A DNA stretch of 64,000 bases from Phytohabitans sp036906915. Lineage in GTDB: Bacteria > Actinomycetota > Actinomycetes > Mycobacteriales > Micromonosporaceae. Location: contig NZ_JBAKHX010000028.1 of NCBI RefSeq assembly GCF_036906915.1, positions 25,554-89,553 of the forward strand, read 5' to 3'. The position numbers and the translations under genes are program-made. The notes under the pieces were generated by a model, which made no database searches, was not told the origin of the DNA, and saw only the letters and a list, made by a program, of their open reading frames with translations. The stretch's first letter is position 1; each line of letters opens with the position of its first letter. Of this stretch, positions 1-8,436 are shown piece by piece.

Positions 1-2
1 AC

Positions 3-578
3 GTCGAGGCCGAGCTCGACCGGCTGCATCCCAACCGGGTGCTGGCCCGTGAGGCCACGTCCGCCGCCGAATACCGGGCCGCTTGGGATGCCATCGAGAA
101 GCAATGGGAGGAGACGCTCGACCGCGCCAGGCGCCTACCCGAGGCGAAGCTGCACGAGCAGGTCGACGGCGAGTGGTCGTTCGTCGAGACGCAGCGGCAT
201 CTGCTGATGGCCAGCGATGCCTGGATCGGCAACGCCGTGCTCGAGGAGGACGCGCCGTACCACCCGTTGGGCCTTCCTGGCGGCGGGATGCCGGCCGAAG
301 CATCGGCGAAGCTCGGGCTCACCCTCGATGCCACCCCGACGCTCGACGAGGTACTCGCGCCGCGGCTCGCCCGCATGGCCACGATACGCCGGGTAGTCGT
401 CGAGCTCACCGAGGCCGAGCTCGACCGGGTATGTGGTCGCAAGCCGGCCGACCCATATCCGGACCGGGAGTACGTTGTGCGCCGCTGCCTCACGGTGGTG
501 TGCAAGGAAGAGGCCGAGCATCACCGGTACGCGGTGCGCGACCTCACCGTGCTCGAGGCCGGTGCCCGAACCGAGTGA
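3..578 (+). CDS. DinB-family protein (5' end outside window)
   Basis: The reading frame is open to the left edge, so the true start lies outside the window; a GTG at 39 is the first internal candidate. The product is a small helical DinB/DinB_2-type protein. This fold is a four-helix bundle that usually binds a metal through three histidines and includes thiol-dependent transferases and uncharacterised enzymes. Visible candidate ligands are the His of the QRHLLMASDAW segment and the His pair in EAEHHRYAVRDL near the C-terminus. Typical family length is about 160-190 aa, so little is missing. The substrate cannot be told from sequence. Family call good, function unknown. Confidence 0.75.
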   Translation, partial: VEAELDRLHPNRVLAREATSAAEYRAAWDAIEKQWEETLDRARRLPEAKLHEQVDGEWSFVETQRHLLMASDAWIGNAVLEEDAPYHPLGLPGGGMPAEASAKLGLTLDATPTLDEVLAPRLARMATIRRVVVELTEAELDRVCGRKPADPYPDREYVVRRCLTVVCKEEAEHHRYAVRDLTVLEAGARTE

Positions 579-1028
579 AGGCGCGTCCCGGCAATGGACG
601 GCGATCTCGCGATCCTGCGCTGGACCAGCCCATCTTGCTGTCGGAGCCCCTCATCGCACCCGCACTGCCCAGCCAGGGCGCGGTGCCGACCGGCGAGGTA
701 GTCACGACCAGCTACGGAAAGACCAGCTACGGAAAGACCAGCAATGCGGGCAGCTTCCCCAACGAACGACGCGAGGTCTTCCTCGATGTCACGCCGCGGT
801 GGACCTGCGAAGCCATCTACCAGTTCGTGAAGCCGATCACGCCCGGAATGAACTGCACCCGCATCCGGCCAGACGGCCGGAGCATGCGGCACTGGGTGAT
901 GTCGTCATCGGAATCGTCTCCTGAAATATCTCTGGCCAGTGCGGCAACCCGACCTATCCCACCGTGAATACGAATGTTTCTCAGCACCGAACCTGGATAA
1001 GCGGAAACGTGGGGAGGTAGCCGGCGGT
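579..1028. other. 450-bp stretch without a supported gene
   Basis: No frame here has a recognisable domain, and the composition is less biased than in the neighbouring genes from about 880 to 1020. It holds a short tandem repeat at 706-742. It may be decayed coding sequence, but I could not tie it to a family. Confidence 0.5.
706..742. repeat. 15-bp tandem repeat, 2.5 copies
   Basis: The unit GACCAGCTACGGAAA occurs at 706-720 and 721-735, followed by a partial copy. Read on the plus strand it encodes a short TSYGK repeat, but not within a convincing gene. Confidence 0.85.
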
Positions 1029-1427
1029 TCATCCACCTGCCTTCAGCCGGAACGCGAGGCGGCGGGGCGCCTGCACTCGATAGCTGTCCGTCACCAGCTC
1101 GGCAACCTCGACCCAGTCCGTCTCGTCGTCCAGCACCATTCCCACGACATTCACACCCCAGTCGGCCCGGAAGAACGGAGGGCCGACATGCGCCAGCGCG
1201 GCCAACTCCCCGGGCGGCGCCCGGAAGGTCATCAGGATGGTCGGATCGTCCGTATCGATGTACGCCGACCGCCTCCCGTCGGTGGTGTAGACGTGCAGGA
1301 ACGTCCGCCGGCGAATCCGCCACCGCAGGCCGATCCACGCCGGCTCCTCGTACGCCTCGGGCAGCTCCCCGCAGATCACCCGGAGCCGGCCCACAACGGC
1401 GGGCGGAACGTCCGCGATGTCGCTCAT
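1029..1427 (-). CDS. MmcQ/YjbR-family protein
   Basis: A 132-aa protein with the MmcQ/YjbR fold (CyaY-like), a family of small proteins often labelled DNA-binding but with no agreed biochemical role. Supporting features are the early EEPAWIGLRWRIRRRTF segment, the central dipeptide-rich strand region and a C-terminal ELVTDSYRVQAPRRL motif, which matches the family's terminal helix. The ATG at 1427 is preferred over a GTG two codons upstream because GGGAGG lies at proper spacing before it. The gene ends up immediately left of the Tn3-family transposon, which begins about 80 bp upstream of its start. Confidence 0.75.
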   Translation of the reverse strand: MSDIADVPPAVVGRLRVICGELPEAYEEPAWIGLRWRIRRRTFLHVYTTDGRRSAYIDTDDPTILMTFRAPPGELAALAHVGPPFFRADWGVNVVGMVLDDETDWVEVAELVTDSYRVQAPRRLAFRLKAGG

Positions 1428-1509
1428 CTGCACCTCCCGCGCCCATCCTGCCCGCCGGGTAGGACATCAGCACATCAGAGTCTCCGGGGTTGGCGGGGCC
1501 GCGCCGATC

Positions 1510-1559
1510 AGGCCCGTGACTAACAAGATCCACGAAAAAGGCGCTAGCGATGATCTTGA
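1510..1559 (+). repeat. Left terminal inverted repeat of the Tn3-family element
   Basis: Fifty bases starting AGGCCCGTGACTAACAAGAT match the reverse complement of 8332-8381 with a single mismatch at 1539 (A here, C in the other copy). This is longer than the 38 bp usual for Tn3. The transposase start lies 45 bp inside it. Confidence 0.92.
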
Positions 1560-1603
1560 CAGCGGTGCGTGATCCTGGATGGGATTGCGTAGTTTGATCG
1601 ACC

Positions 1604-4600
1604 ATGGTCGATCACGAGGAGAGTCCGTTGGCGGGCAACGATCCTGCCGATGATGGCGAGCTATCCGGGCAGTTGGCCGATGAGTCTGGGGAACCCGGTG
1701 AAGACGCCGAGGATTTCCTCACCGGCGAGCAGTTGGCCGCGTACGGCTGCTACGCCCGTCCACCGACCGTTGATGAGCTGGATCAGTTCTTCGTACTTGA
1801 CGACGAGGACCGGAACCTGATCGCGGACAAGCGTGGGGACGCCAACCGGCTGGGCTTCATGCTCCAGTTGACCACGCTTCGGTATCTGGGCAAGTTCCTG
1901 GACGACCCTCTCGACGTGCCTGCGGTGGTGCTGGACGACGTGGCCGCCCAGCTCGGTATCGCCGACCCGTCGTGCGTGAAGGCGTACTCGCAACGGGTGA
2001 ACACCAAGTGGGAGCATCAGCGCGAGATTCGCCAGCGGGCCGGCTGGCGGGGCTATGGAGAGGGCTCGGCTGAGCTGGCGCTGTGGCTGGAGCGGCGCTG
2101 CTGGAACACCGGCGAGACGAGTGCGCAGTTGTTCTACGGGGCGATCGGCTGGCTACGGCAGCGCCAGGTCGAGCTCCCGGGGCTGGCCCGACTGATGCAG
2201 GACGTCAGCGGTACCCGGTCTGCCGCCGAGGCCCGGTTGCGGCATGAGCTGGTCAGTCAGATCAACGGGCGGCAGGCCACGTTCCTACTGAGCTTGCTGG
2301 ACGTGGACCCGAAGACGAACAAGTCCGCGCTGGAGATCCTGCGACGCCGGCCGATCGAGCAAACGGTGACCGGGTTGATCAAGGCACTGCGGCGGGTCGG
2401 TGAGGTTGTCGGTGCAGGCGTGGGCGGTGTGGATGTGACCGTGGTCCCGCAGCGGCGGCTGCGGGAGCTGGCCCGCGACGGCATGATGCGCAACGCGACC
2501 GCGCTGCGCCGACGCCGTCCGTACGAGTACCAGCTGGCCACGCTGCTGTCGGCAATCGTGTACCTGGAGGCGAAGGCGACCGATGACGCGCTGGAACTGT
2601 TCGACCTGATCGTCACCAGTGAGCTGCTGGCCCGGGCGGAGCGGGCGTCCAAGACGGAGAAGCTGCGCCGCTATCCACGGCTGAGCCGGGACGCGGGCAA
2701 GCTGGCAGCGGCGGTAGAGGTGCTGCTGGAGGCCGTGGAGTGGGGCGAGAACATCACGCTCGACGTGGTGTGGGACGCGATCGAGAACGTGGTGTCGCGC
2801 TCGGAACTTCGCGCGTCGGTGGCCAACATCAGCGGCCTGGTGTTGCCGCCGGACGCCGACCCGGACGGCGAGTGGCGCGCCGCGCTGACCCAACGGTATC
2901 CACTGGTCAAGAAGTTCTTGCGGCTGCTGGTGGAGACGGTGGAGTTCGGCGCGACCGCCGACTCGGCGAAGATCCTGATCGCGTTTCAGTCGCTGCCGGA
3001 CTTGGTCGACGCCAACCCGACCAAACGGGTGCCGCCGGGATGTCTGGACGCCCACAAGGTCGAGGTGGATGTGGTGCCCGCGGGATGGCGTCCCCTGGTG
3101 TTCAAGGACCCTCGCCCCGAGGGCACGGTGGACCGCAACAGTTACGTGTTCTGCGTGCTGGAGCAGTTCTACCAGCGGCTCAAGCGCCGCGACATCTTCG
3201 CCGCAGCGTCGTCACGGTGGGCGGACCCGCGCGCCCAACTGCTGTCCGGGCAGGTGTGGCAGGCGCGGCGTGAGGAACTGCTCGACTCGATGCAGCTGCC
3301 CGAGCACCCCGATGAGCTGCTGGCCGGGTGGTCCGCCGAGCTGGGTGCCACCTGGCAGTACATGGCGGCCCGGGCGCAGGCCGGCGACATCAACGTGGAC
3401 AAGGACGGCAGGCTGCACGCCGCCGCGCTGGAGGCCATCGCGGAACCGGCGTCGTTGAAGGACCTGCGCAACACCGCTCGCAAGATGATGCCCAAGGCCG
3501 ACATCGGCGACGTCGTGCAGGAAGTCATGTCCTGGCATCCCGAGTTCATTGCCTCCTACACCCACATCTCCCGCGGTGGCCCGATCTCCGGCGACATGGC
3601 CCCCAGCCTCGCGGCGGTACTGACCGCACAGGCCCTCAACGTCGGCTGGGCTCCGGTGGTCTCCCCAGGCGTGGAGGCACTGACCCGCTCACGGATCAAC
3701 CACGTGTACCAGAACTACGTGCGACCCGAATGCCATGCCGCCGCCAACGTGCCGCTGATCTGGGGCCAGGCCGGCATCCCCACCGCGACGCTGTGGGGCG
3801 GTGGCCTGGTGGCCGCGGTGGACGGCACCCGGTTCGTGGTCCCGGTACGCAGCATCGACGCACGCCCGAACCCGAAGTACTTCGGCCGCAAGAAGGGCGT
3901 GACCTGGCTCAATATGATCAACGATCAGGGTGTGGGGACCGCGGGGATCGTGTTGTCGGGAACGCCCCGCGACTCGCTGTACGCGATCGATCTCATGTAC
4001 CGCCGTGACGGCGGAGCCCGGCCAGAGGTGTTCATTTCCGATACCGGCTCGTACTCCGACATGGTGTTCGGGCTGCTCAAGCTGCTGGGCGTGGACTACC
4101 GGCCGGAACTGGCGGGCCTGCCCGACCAGCGGCTGTGGCGCACCGCCCGCGCGCCCGACTACGGGCCACTCGACACCGCGTCACGGAACCTGATCGACCT
4201 GGAGAAGATCAAACGCCACTGGTCCGACATCCTGCGCATCGCCGCGTCCGTGCACGCGGGGGAGGTGGCCGCGTCGGAGGTGATGCGCATCCTGCAACGC
4301 GGCGGCAATCCCACCCAGCTCGGCGACGCGCTGGCCCACTTCGGCCGGATCTTCAAGACGCTGCACGTCCTGTCCTACGTTGACCGGGAGCAGTACCGGC
4401 GCGACATCAAGCGGATGCGCAACCTGCAGGAGGAGCGCCATCGGCTGGCCAAGTACATCTGCCACGGTCGTCGCGGCGAACTACGCGAGAAGTACCACGC
4501 GGGGATGGAGGATCAGCTCGGCGCGCTCGGCCTCGTCGTCAACTGCGTCGCTCTATGGAACACCGTCTATCTGGACCGCATCCTGGCCACGCTGCGCGAA

Positions 4601-4765
4601 TCTGGCTACCCGGTGCTCGACGAGGACGTGCTGCGCATCCACCCCTACTGGTACGCCCACATCAACGTGCACGGCCACTACTCGTTCCAACCGCTCCTGC
4701 TGGCCGAAGGTATCGGGCGACGACCGCTGCGGGACCCAGACAACGCCGACCCCGACGAGGAGTGA
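1604..4765 (+). CDS. tnpA: Tn3-family transposase
   Basis: At 1,053 aa this has the full length of a Tn3-family TnpA, the DDE transposase that performs replicative cointegrate transposition. The N-terminal third resembles the DUF4158 end-binding region, and the C-terminal half is the RNase H-like DDE_Tnp_Tn3 domain. Likely catalytic residues are D740 (AAVDGTRF), D813 (FISDTGSYSD) and E943 or E944 (NLQEERHRLAKY). The tail contains the family signature HINVHGHYSF. The frame is uninterrupted, so the protein may be active. The ATG start sits 45 bp inside the left inverted repeat. The cargo begins about 200 bp downstream. Confidence 0.95.
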   Translation: MVDHEESPLAGNDPADDGELSGQLADESGEPGEDAEDFLTGEQLAAYGCYARPPTVDELDQFFVLDDEDRNLIADKRGDANRLGFMLQLTTLRYLGKFLDDPLDVPAVVLDDVAAQLGIADPSCVKAYSQRVNTKWEHQREIRQRAGWRGYGEGSAELALWLERRCWNTGETSAQLFYGAIGWLRQRQVELPGLARLMQDVSGTRSAAEARLRHELVSQINGRQATFLLSLLDVDPKTNKSALEILRRRPIEQTVTGLIKALRRVGEVVGAGVGGVDVTVVPQRRLRELARDGMMRNATALRRRRPYEYQLATLLSAIVYLEAKATDDALELFDLIVTSELLARAERASKTEKLRRYPRLSRDAGKLAAAVEVLLEAVEWGENITLDVVWDAIENVVSRSELRASVANISGLVLPPDADPDGEWRAALTQRYPLVKKFLRLLVETVEFGATADSAKILIAFQSLPDLVDANPTKRVPPGCLDAHKVEVDVVPAGWRPLVFKDPRPEGTVDRNSYVFCVLEQFYQRLKRRDIFAAASSRWADPRAQLLSGQVWQARREELLDSMQLPEHPDELLAGWSAELGATWQYMAARAQAGDINVDKDGRLHAAALEAIAEPASLKDLRNTARKMMPKADIGDVVQEVMSWHPEFIASYTHISRGGPISGDMAPSLAAVLTAQALNVGWAPVVSPGVEALTRSRINHVYQNYVRPECHAAANVPLIWGQAGIPTATLWGGGLVAAVDGTRFVVPVRSIDARPNPKYFGRKKGVTWLNMINDQGVGTAGIVLSGTPRDSLYAIDLMYRRDGGARPEVFISDTGSYSDMVFGLLKLLGVDYRPELAGLPDQRLWRTARAPDYGPLDTASRNLIDLEKIKRHWSDILRIAASVHAGEVAASEVMRILQRGGNPTQLGDALAHFGRIFKTLHVLSYVDREQYRRDIKRMRNLQEERHRLAKYICHGRRGELREKYHAGMEDQLGALGLVVNCVALWNTVYLDRILATLRESGYPVLDEDVLRIHPYWYAHINVHGHYSFQPLLLAEGIGRRPLRDPDNADPDEE

Positions 4766-4961
4766 GCGCGGATGAAGGCCCAGCGCTTGGGGGCTACGCG
4801 ATCCACCCCACCACGGCGCAGGTGTTGTCGAGGATGCGGGCGTCGGGCCCGAGGGTGATCTGCGCCGTCCTGTCCGGACGTGCCCTCGGCCGTGTCCGTC
4901 CTGGGGCCGTCCGCTGCGCAACCCCCGACCGGGCACCACCCGCGTAGCGTGTCGAACTCCT

Positions 4962-5720
4962 CTACGTATCGGATGAGGCGGAAGCGTCGCGGGACGTCCG
5001 CTCCAGGAAGGACAGGTAGTCCGCGAGGCGGGCGGATCCGGTGAGCATCGCCCGGCCGCGGGCTGTGAGCCGTTCCCGCCACTGGTCGATCGAGGCGGCC
5101 AGTGGGCCGGGCCCACCGGCGGCGTGAACCTGCTCGATCACAGTCGCGATGTGCTCCAGCAGGTAGCCGCCGCGGCGCAGCAGATGGGCGAGTTCGGCGT
5201 CGCGCACGTCATCGGGTGAGTAGGACCGTGCGGTCCGAGACCGGGCCGGGGCCAGGACGCCGGCGCGTTCCCATTTGCGCAGGGTGGCCGGGGTGACACC
5301 GAGCCGGTGGGCGAGGACACCGACCGAAACAGGCCCGTCCGGACCTGGCGCGGTCGGCGTGCAGGACGCCAGCACGACAGCCGCCGAAGCGACCCGGTCC
5401 ACGGTCTCCCGGTCGCGTTGAAGCTGCACATGGGCGGTATCGATCACGGCCAAGGCCGTCGGGAGGTCGCCGCGGAGAACCGACCTCATGATCTCACCGG
5501 CCGCGGGGTACCCGTACCCCGGGACAAGCGCGACGTAAGCGGCCAGCGCGCCCCCATGGTCGTCGGTGTAGACCCGGTAACCGCTCACCGTCCGCGCGGC
5601 CGGCGGGATCACCCCGGCCTGCTCGTAGTTGCGGACCGCCTGCGCGGACAGCCCATGTGCCCGCGCCAAATCCACCGGCCGGTACACCCCATTTTTAAAC
5701 TTCACCGGGATATGCTCCAC
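4962..5720 (-). CDS. Tandem MerR-domain regulator (TioE-like)
   Basis: A 252-aa transcription factor with two MerR-type winged HTH domains in one chain. The first is at about residues 12-66 (VYRPVDLARAHGLSAQAVRN, then NYEQAGVIPP and SGYRVY). The second is at about 131-195 (VSVGVLAHRLGVTPATLRKW, then SYSPDDV). Ordinary MerR proteins carry one such domain and dimerise; this layout matches the TioE-like group of actinobacteria. It is divergent from the erythromycin-esterase-like gene with only 50 bp between them, so it most likely controls that gene and itself. The GTG at 5720 is the annotated start; a GTG at 5702 is an alternative. No ligand is predictable. Confidence 0.85.
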   Translation of the reverse strand: MEHIPVKFKNGVYRPVDLARAHGLSAQAVRNYEQAGVIPPAARTVSGYRVYTDDHGGALAAYVALVPGYGYPAAGEIMRSVLRGDLPTALAVIDTAHVQLQRDRETVDRVASAAVVLASCTPTAPGPDGPVSVGVLAHRLGVTPATLRKWERAGVLAPARSRTARSYSPDDVRDAELAHLLRRGGYLLEHIATVIEQVHAAGGPGPLAASIDQWRERLTARGRAMLTGSARLADYLSFLERTSRDASASSDT

Positions 5721-5738
5721 GTCAATTCAGCCAAAGTT

Positions 5739-5766
5739 TCAACCGCTGGTTCAACGATACGGTTGA
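5739..5766. promoter_or_regulatory. Inverted repeat between TioE-like regulator and esterase gene
   Basis: TCAACCG at 5739-5745 and CGGTTGA at 5760-5766 form a perfect 7-bp inverted repeat with a 14-bp spacer, and a related GGTTCAAC lies inside. The right arm ends 4 bp before the esterase ATG. The position in a 50-bp divergent gap fits a regulator operator; binding by the tandem-MerR protein is inference. Confidence 0.5.
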
Positions 5767-5770
5767 GGTC

Positions 5771-7363
5771 ATGGCTTTCGACACCGAGTTGCAGTCCCTC
5801 ATCGCCGCACGCCGGCCCCACCTGCTCGCGATCGGCGAGCCCTACCACGGCGAGCCGGCGTTCCCCCGCCTGCGCAACCGGATCCTCGAGACACTCGCCG
5901 GGCACGGCTTCCGGTCAATCGCGATCGAGTCGGACCGGGCGGCCGGCCTCGCCGTCGACGACTACGTGCAAGGCCGCCGCGATGACGTGGACCTGACCAC
6001 CGGCATCAGTCACGGCTGGGGCACACACCCGGCCACCCGCGAACTGATCGACTGGCTGCGCGCCCACAACGAGAAGCTGCCGCCCGGCGAGCGCATCGCC
6101 TTCCACGGTTTCGACGCTCCCACCGAGATCGCCGGCGCGCCGAGCCCTGGCCCAATCCTGCGTGAGCTGCGCGAATACCTCGGCGTACCAGCGCCCGACC
6201 TGGACCGCCTGGTCGGCGACGAGGGCCGCTGGACCGCCCAGGAAATCATGTACGACGCGACGCGATCTCCCGGCCGGTCACCGGAGGCTGCCGCCCTGCG
6301 CGGCCTCGCCGAGGATTTCCGCACGCAGCTGTACGCCGACGCACCCCGCCTCACCAGGGACACCTCCACTCAGTCCTGGAACCGAGCCAGGGTGCTCGCC
6401 ACCACGGCCATCGGCCTGCTCGCCTACCATGCCGCGATGGCCGAACCGGGCACCCAGTCGCAGCGGCTCGGCCGCCTGCTCGCGGTGCGGGACGCGCTGA
6501 TGGCGCAGAACCTGCTCGACATCCTCGCCCACGAGCGTGACCGCGGGCCGACCCTGGTGTCCGCCAACAACGCCCACCTGCAACGGCACCCCAGCCTGTG
6601 GGACACCCACTGGGAGGGCCAAGATTTGGCCGCACAGTGGAACGGCGCCGGCTCGATCGTGTCGCCGCTGCTCGGGGACAAGTACATGTACGTGGCCGGC
6701 AGTCTCGGGGCGAGCGGGCCGGTCGGCCTTGGGCAGCCGGAGCCAGGCACCTACGAGGAGCGCCTCGGCCCGGAGACCGGGATTTTTCCACCTCCGTCCG
6801 GCAGCGATCTGCGCGAACGCGTGGCGGACCTGCTCGGGTACTTCCCGCTGGACACAGCCACGATCGAGACCTGCGACGCGATCCTGCACATCGGCTCCGC
6901 GCCCGGCGCGGCCGACGCAGCCCGGATCGCCGGCCTTCCTGGGGTGACCGAGACCTGGATCGAGCCGGGTTCCGACATGCCGCCCTACACCTGGGGCGAC
7001 CGGTTCTTCTTCGCCGGAGAAGATCGGATGCGGCCCTTCGCCACGATCGTCCTGCACGACGTCCCAGACTTCGACGAGCAGTCCCGCCTGTCCGAGCCTG
7101 GACGGTACCGGCTCAACATCGAGGTGGGGCGCGCCGAGTTCCGAAACCTGTTCGGCTACGGCCCGGAGGAATTCGCCGCACACAGCGACAAGCTCGACTT
7201 CGCGGAGACAGACCGACTGATGCCACATCCGGCCTACGCCGTGCAGGGCTGGGCGAGCGTGGTCAACCCAGGCCCAGCCACCGCGGCCGAGGTGACGCGA
7301 CTGGTAGCACAGGCACGTTCCCGCAGCGCCGACCGCGAGCACCGCAGCAGCCGGCGCCCGTAG
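5771..7363 (+). CDS. Erythromycin esterase family protein
   Basis: A 530-aa protein of the Ere family, enzymes that hydrolyse the macrolactone of erythromycin-type antibiotics, though many actinobacterial members have unknown substrates. The N-terminal motif IGEPYHGE (residues 21-28) matches the family's conserved Glu/His motif around the essential histidine. It is followed by the IAIESDRAAGLAVDDYV strand-helix segment and a later NNAHLQRHPS motif containing another conserved His. Usual Ere proteins are 400-450 aa; the extra C-terminal 100 residues (from about 400) are not assigned. It is the main cargo of the transposon and is probably controlled by the adjacent TioE-like regulator. Macrolide resistance is plausible but untested. 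Confidence 0.85.
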   Translation: MAFDTELQSLIAARRPHLLAIGEPYHGEPAFPRLRNRILETLAGHGFRSIAIESDRAAGLAVDDYVQGRRDDVDLTTGISHGWGTHPATRELIDWLRAHNEKLPPGERIAFHGFDAPTEIAGAPSPGPILRELREYLGVPAPDLDRLVGDEGRWTAQEIMYDATRSPGRSPEAAALRGLAEDFRTQLYADAPRLTRDTSTQSWNRARVLATTAIGLLAYHAAMAEPGTQSQRLGRLLAVRDALMAQNLLDILAHERDRGPTLVSANNAHLQRHPSLWDTHWEGQDLAAQWNGAGSIVSPLLGDKYMYVAGSLGASGPVGLGQPEPGTYEERLGPETGIFPPPSGSDLRERVADLLGYFPLDTATIETCDAILHIGSAPGAADAARIAGLPGVTETWIEPGSDMPPYTWGDRFFFAGEDRMRPFATIVLHDVPDFDEQSRLSEPGRYRLNIEVGRAEFRNLFGYGPEEFAAHSDKLDFAETDRLMPHPAYAVQGWASVVNPGPATAAEVTRLVAQARSRSADREHRSSRRP

Positions 7364-7453
7364 CCCAGCTGGACCCTCGGTGCCCCCATGCATCCTGCCT
7401 CGATCCGGGCGCATTCTCGCTGCTGTCAAAGGTTGTCTGCCGGGCGGCGCAGA

Positions 7454-8098
7454 TCAGCGCAGCGCGGTGTCGAGGGCGCGTCTGAGGGTCCAGCGCGAGA
7501 CCCGAAGCTTGGCCGCGACCGCCGACTGGGTTTGCCCGGCACCGAGCAGGATGCGGGCGTCGGTGATCTGCTCGGCGGTCAACGCGCGGGGGCGGCCGCC
7601 AACACGGCCTCGGGCGCGAGCGGCGGCGAGGCCTTCGCGGGTGCCTTTGACGATCTGCTGGCGCTGGAACTTCGCGATGGCAGCGAACACGGTGAAGATT
7701 AGTTCGCCGGACATGTCGTCGCTGGTGTCGAGCACGATGCCGTCGAGGGTGCGGAAGTGGCGGCCGTTGGCGTGTAGGTCGTCTTCGACGATGGCGAGGA
7801 GTTCGCGGGTGTCGCGGCCCAGCCGGGTCAGGTCGAGCACGACGAGGGTGTCGCCGCGGCGCATGTGATCGAGGGCGGCGGTCAGGCCGGGCCGGGTAGT
7901 GCCCTTGGCACCGGATGCCTTGTCGAGGTAGATCCGGGAGCAGCCGGCGGTCTTGAGGCCATCAATCTGGCGCGCGAGTTCCTGGGCGTCGGTGGATACC
8001 CGGGCCAGCCCGATCAGGTTCTCGCGGGCGGTCGGGTCGTCATTGAGGATGAGGTGATCTTTGATGGTGGCCTCCCAGAGTGCGGGCGAGGCCGTCAC
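7454..8098 (-). CDS. tnpR: Serine resolvase/invertase of the Tn3-family element
   Basis: A 214-aa small serine recombinase that would resolve the cointegrates made by TnpA. The catalytic domain begins at about residue 30 with GLARVSTDAQ, whose Ser is the nucleophile. It continues with the conserved LDHMRRGDTLVVLDLTRLGR segment, and a C-terminal HTH (about 170-214) ends QSAVAAKLRVSRWTLRRAL. The N-terminus has about 30 extra residues before the usual start; GTG at 8098 is used, and the real start may lie downstream. It is transcribed inward from the right end, next to palindromic candidate res sites. Confidence 0.92.
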   Translation of the reverse strand: MTASPALWEATIKDHLILNDDPTARENLIGLARVSTDAQELARQIDGLKTAGCSRIYLDKASGAKGTTRPGLTAALDHMRRGDTLVVLDLTRLGRDTRELLAIVEDDLHANGRHFRTLDGIVLDTSDDMSGELIFTVFAAIAKFQRQQIVKGTREGLAAARARGRVGGRPRALTAEQITDARILLGAGQTQSAVAAKLRVSRWTLRRALDTALR

Positions 8099-8331
8099 CG
8101 TAGCGAAAACGGTGATTGCGAGTCTTCTGCTACATGCCGGTTTTGCTCCATGGTTTTGCTACCGGTTTCGAGAATGGTTCCAGGGCCCGTGTGACGGCCA
8201 GCGGGTACGGGGCGAAAACGATCGTTATTGCCCCTGCGGGACGGCGCCGTCCCGCCCACCGAAGATGATCTTGCCTGACGGGACGTCTCCGAGCGTTGGC
8301 CCTCAAGGGCCGATCCAAGATCGGACAACTT
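8099..8331. promoter_or_regulatory. Candidate res (resolution) region
   Basis: The 230 bp between the resolvase start and the right inverted repeat contain several dyads: a 26-bp inverted repeat at 8209-8234 (GGGGCGAAAACGATCG then TTATTGCCCC), a perfect 20-bp palindrome at 8236-8255, and two copies of GGTTTTGCT near 8140-8160. Resolvase sites usually comprise three dimer-binding dyads upstream of tnpR, which is where these lie. Assignment of individual subsites is inference. Confidence 0.55.
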
Positions 8332-8381
8332 TCAAGATCATCGCTAGCGCCGTTTTCGTGGATCTTGTTAGTCACGGGCCT
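8332..8381 (-). repeat. Right terminal inverted repeat of the Tn3-family element
   Basis: Reverse complement of the left end at 1510-1559 with one mismatch in 50 bp. The inverted match may extend one further base outward on both sides (1509/8382). No target duplication is visible in the adjoining bases. Confidence 0.92.
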
Positions 8382-8436
8382 GGAACAAGGGCGCCTTGCG
8401 GCGTATGCACAGCGCGACGGCCCAGGGCTTCCTCTC

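Larger units (their letters stand above)
1510..8381. mobile_element. Tn3-family transposon carrying an erythromycin-esterase-like gene
   Basis: An element of about 6.87 kb bounded by near-identical 50-bp inverted repeats at 1510-1559 and 8332-8381. Its gene order is a plus-strand tnpA, a minus-strand tandem-MerR regulator, a plus-strand erythromycin-esterase-like gene and a minus-strand serine resolvase with a palindrome-rich region beside it. All the parts of a unit transposon of the Tn3 family are therefore present and open. I could not find a 5-bp target duplication with any of the three possible end placements, so the exact outer base is uncertain or the flanks have since changed. The ends do not begin with the canonical GGGG, placing it in a diverged branch. 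Confidence 0.85.

Noticed and set aside
706..742. CRISPR array at the 15-bp repeat
   Set aside because: The units are adjacent without spacers and only 2.5 copies exist.
4766..4961. A short minus-strand coding fragment (ILDNTCAVVGWIA)
   Set aside because: It is too short to assign, with no start or recognised family; it may be chance in a GC-rich strand.
1500..8390. A 5-bp target-site duplication flanking the transposon
   Set aside because: Tested ends at 1509, 1510 and 1511 with their right partners; the flanking 5-mers (CCGAT/GAACA, CGATC/GGAAC, GATCA/TGGAA) never match.
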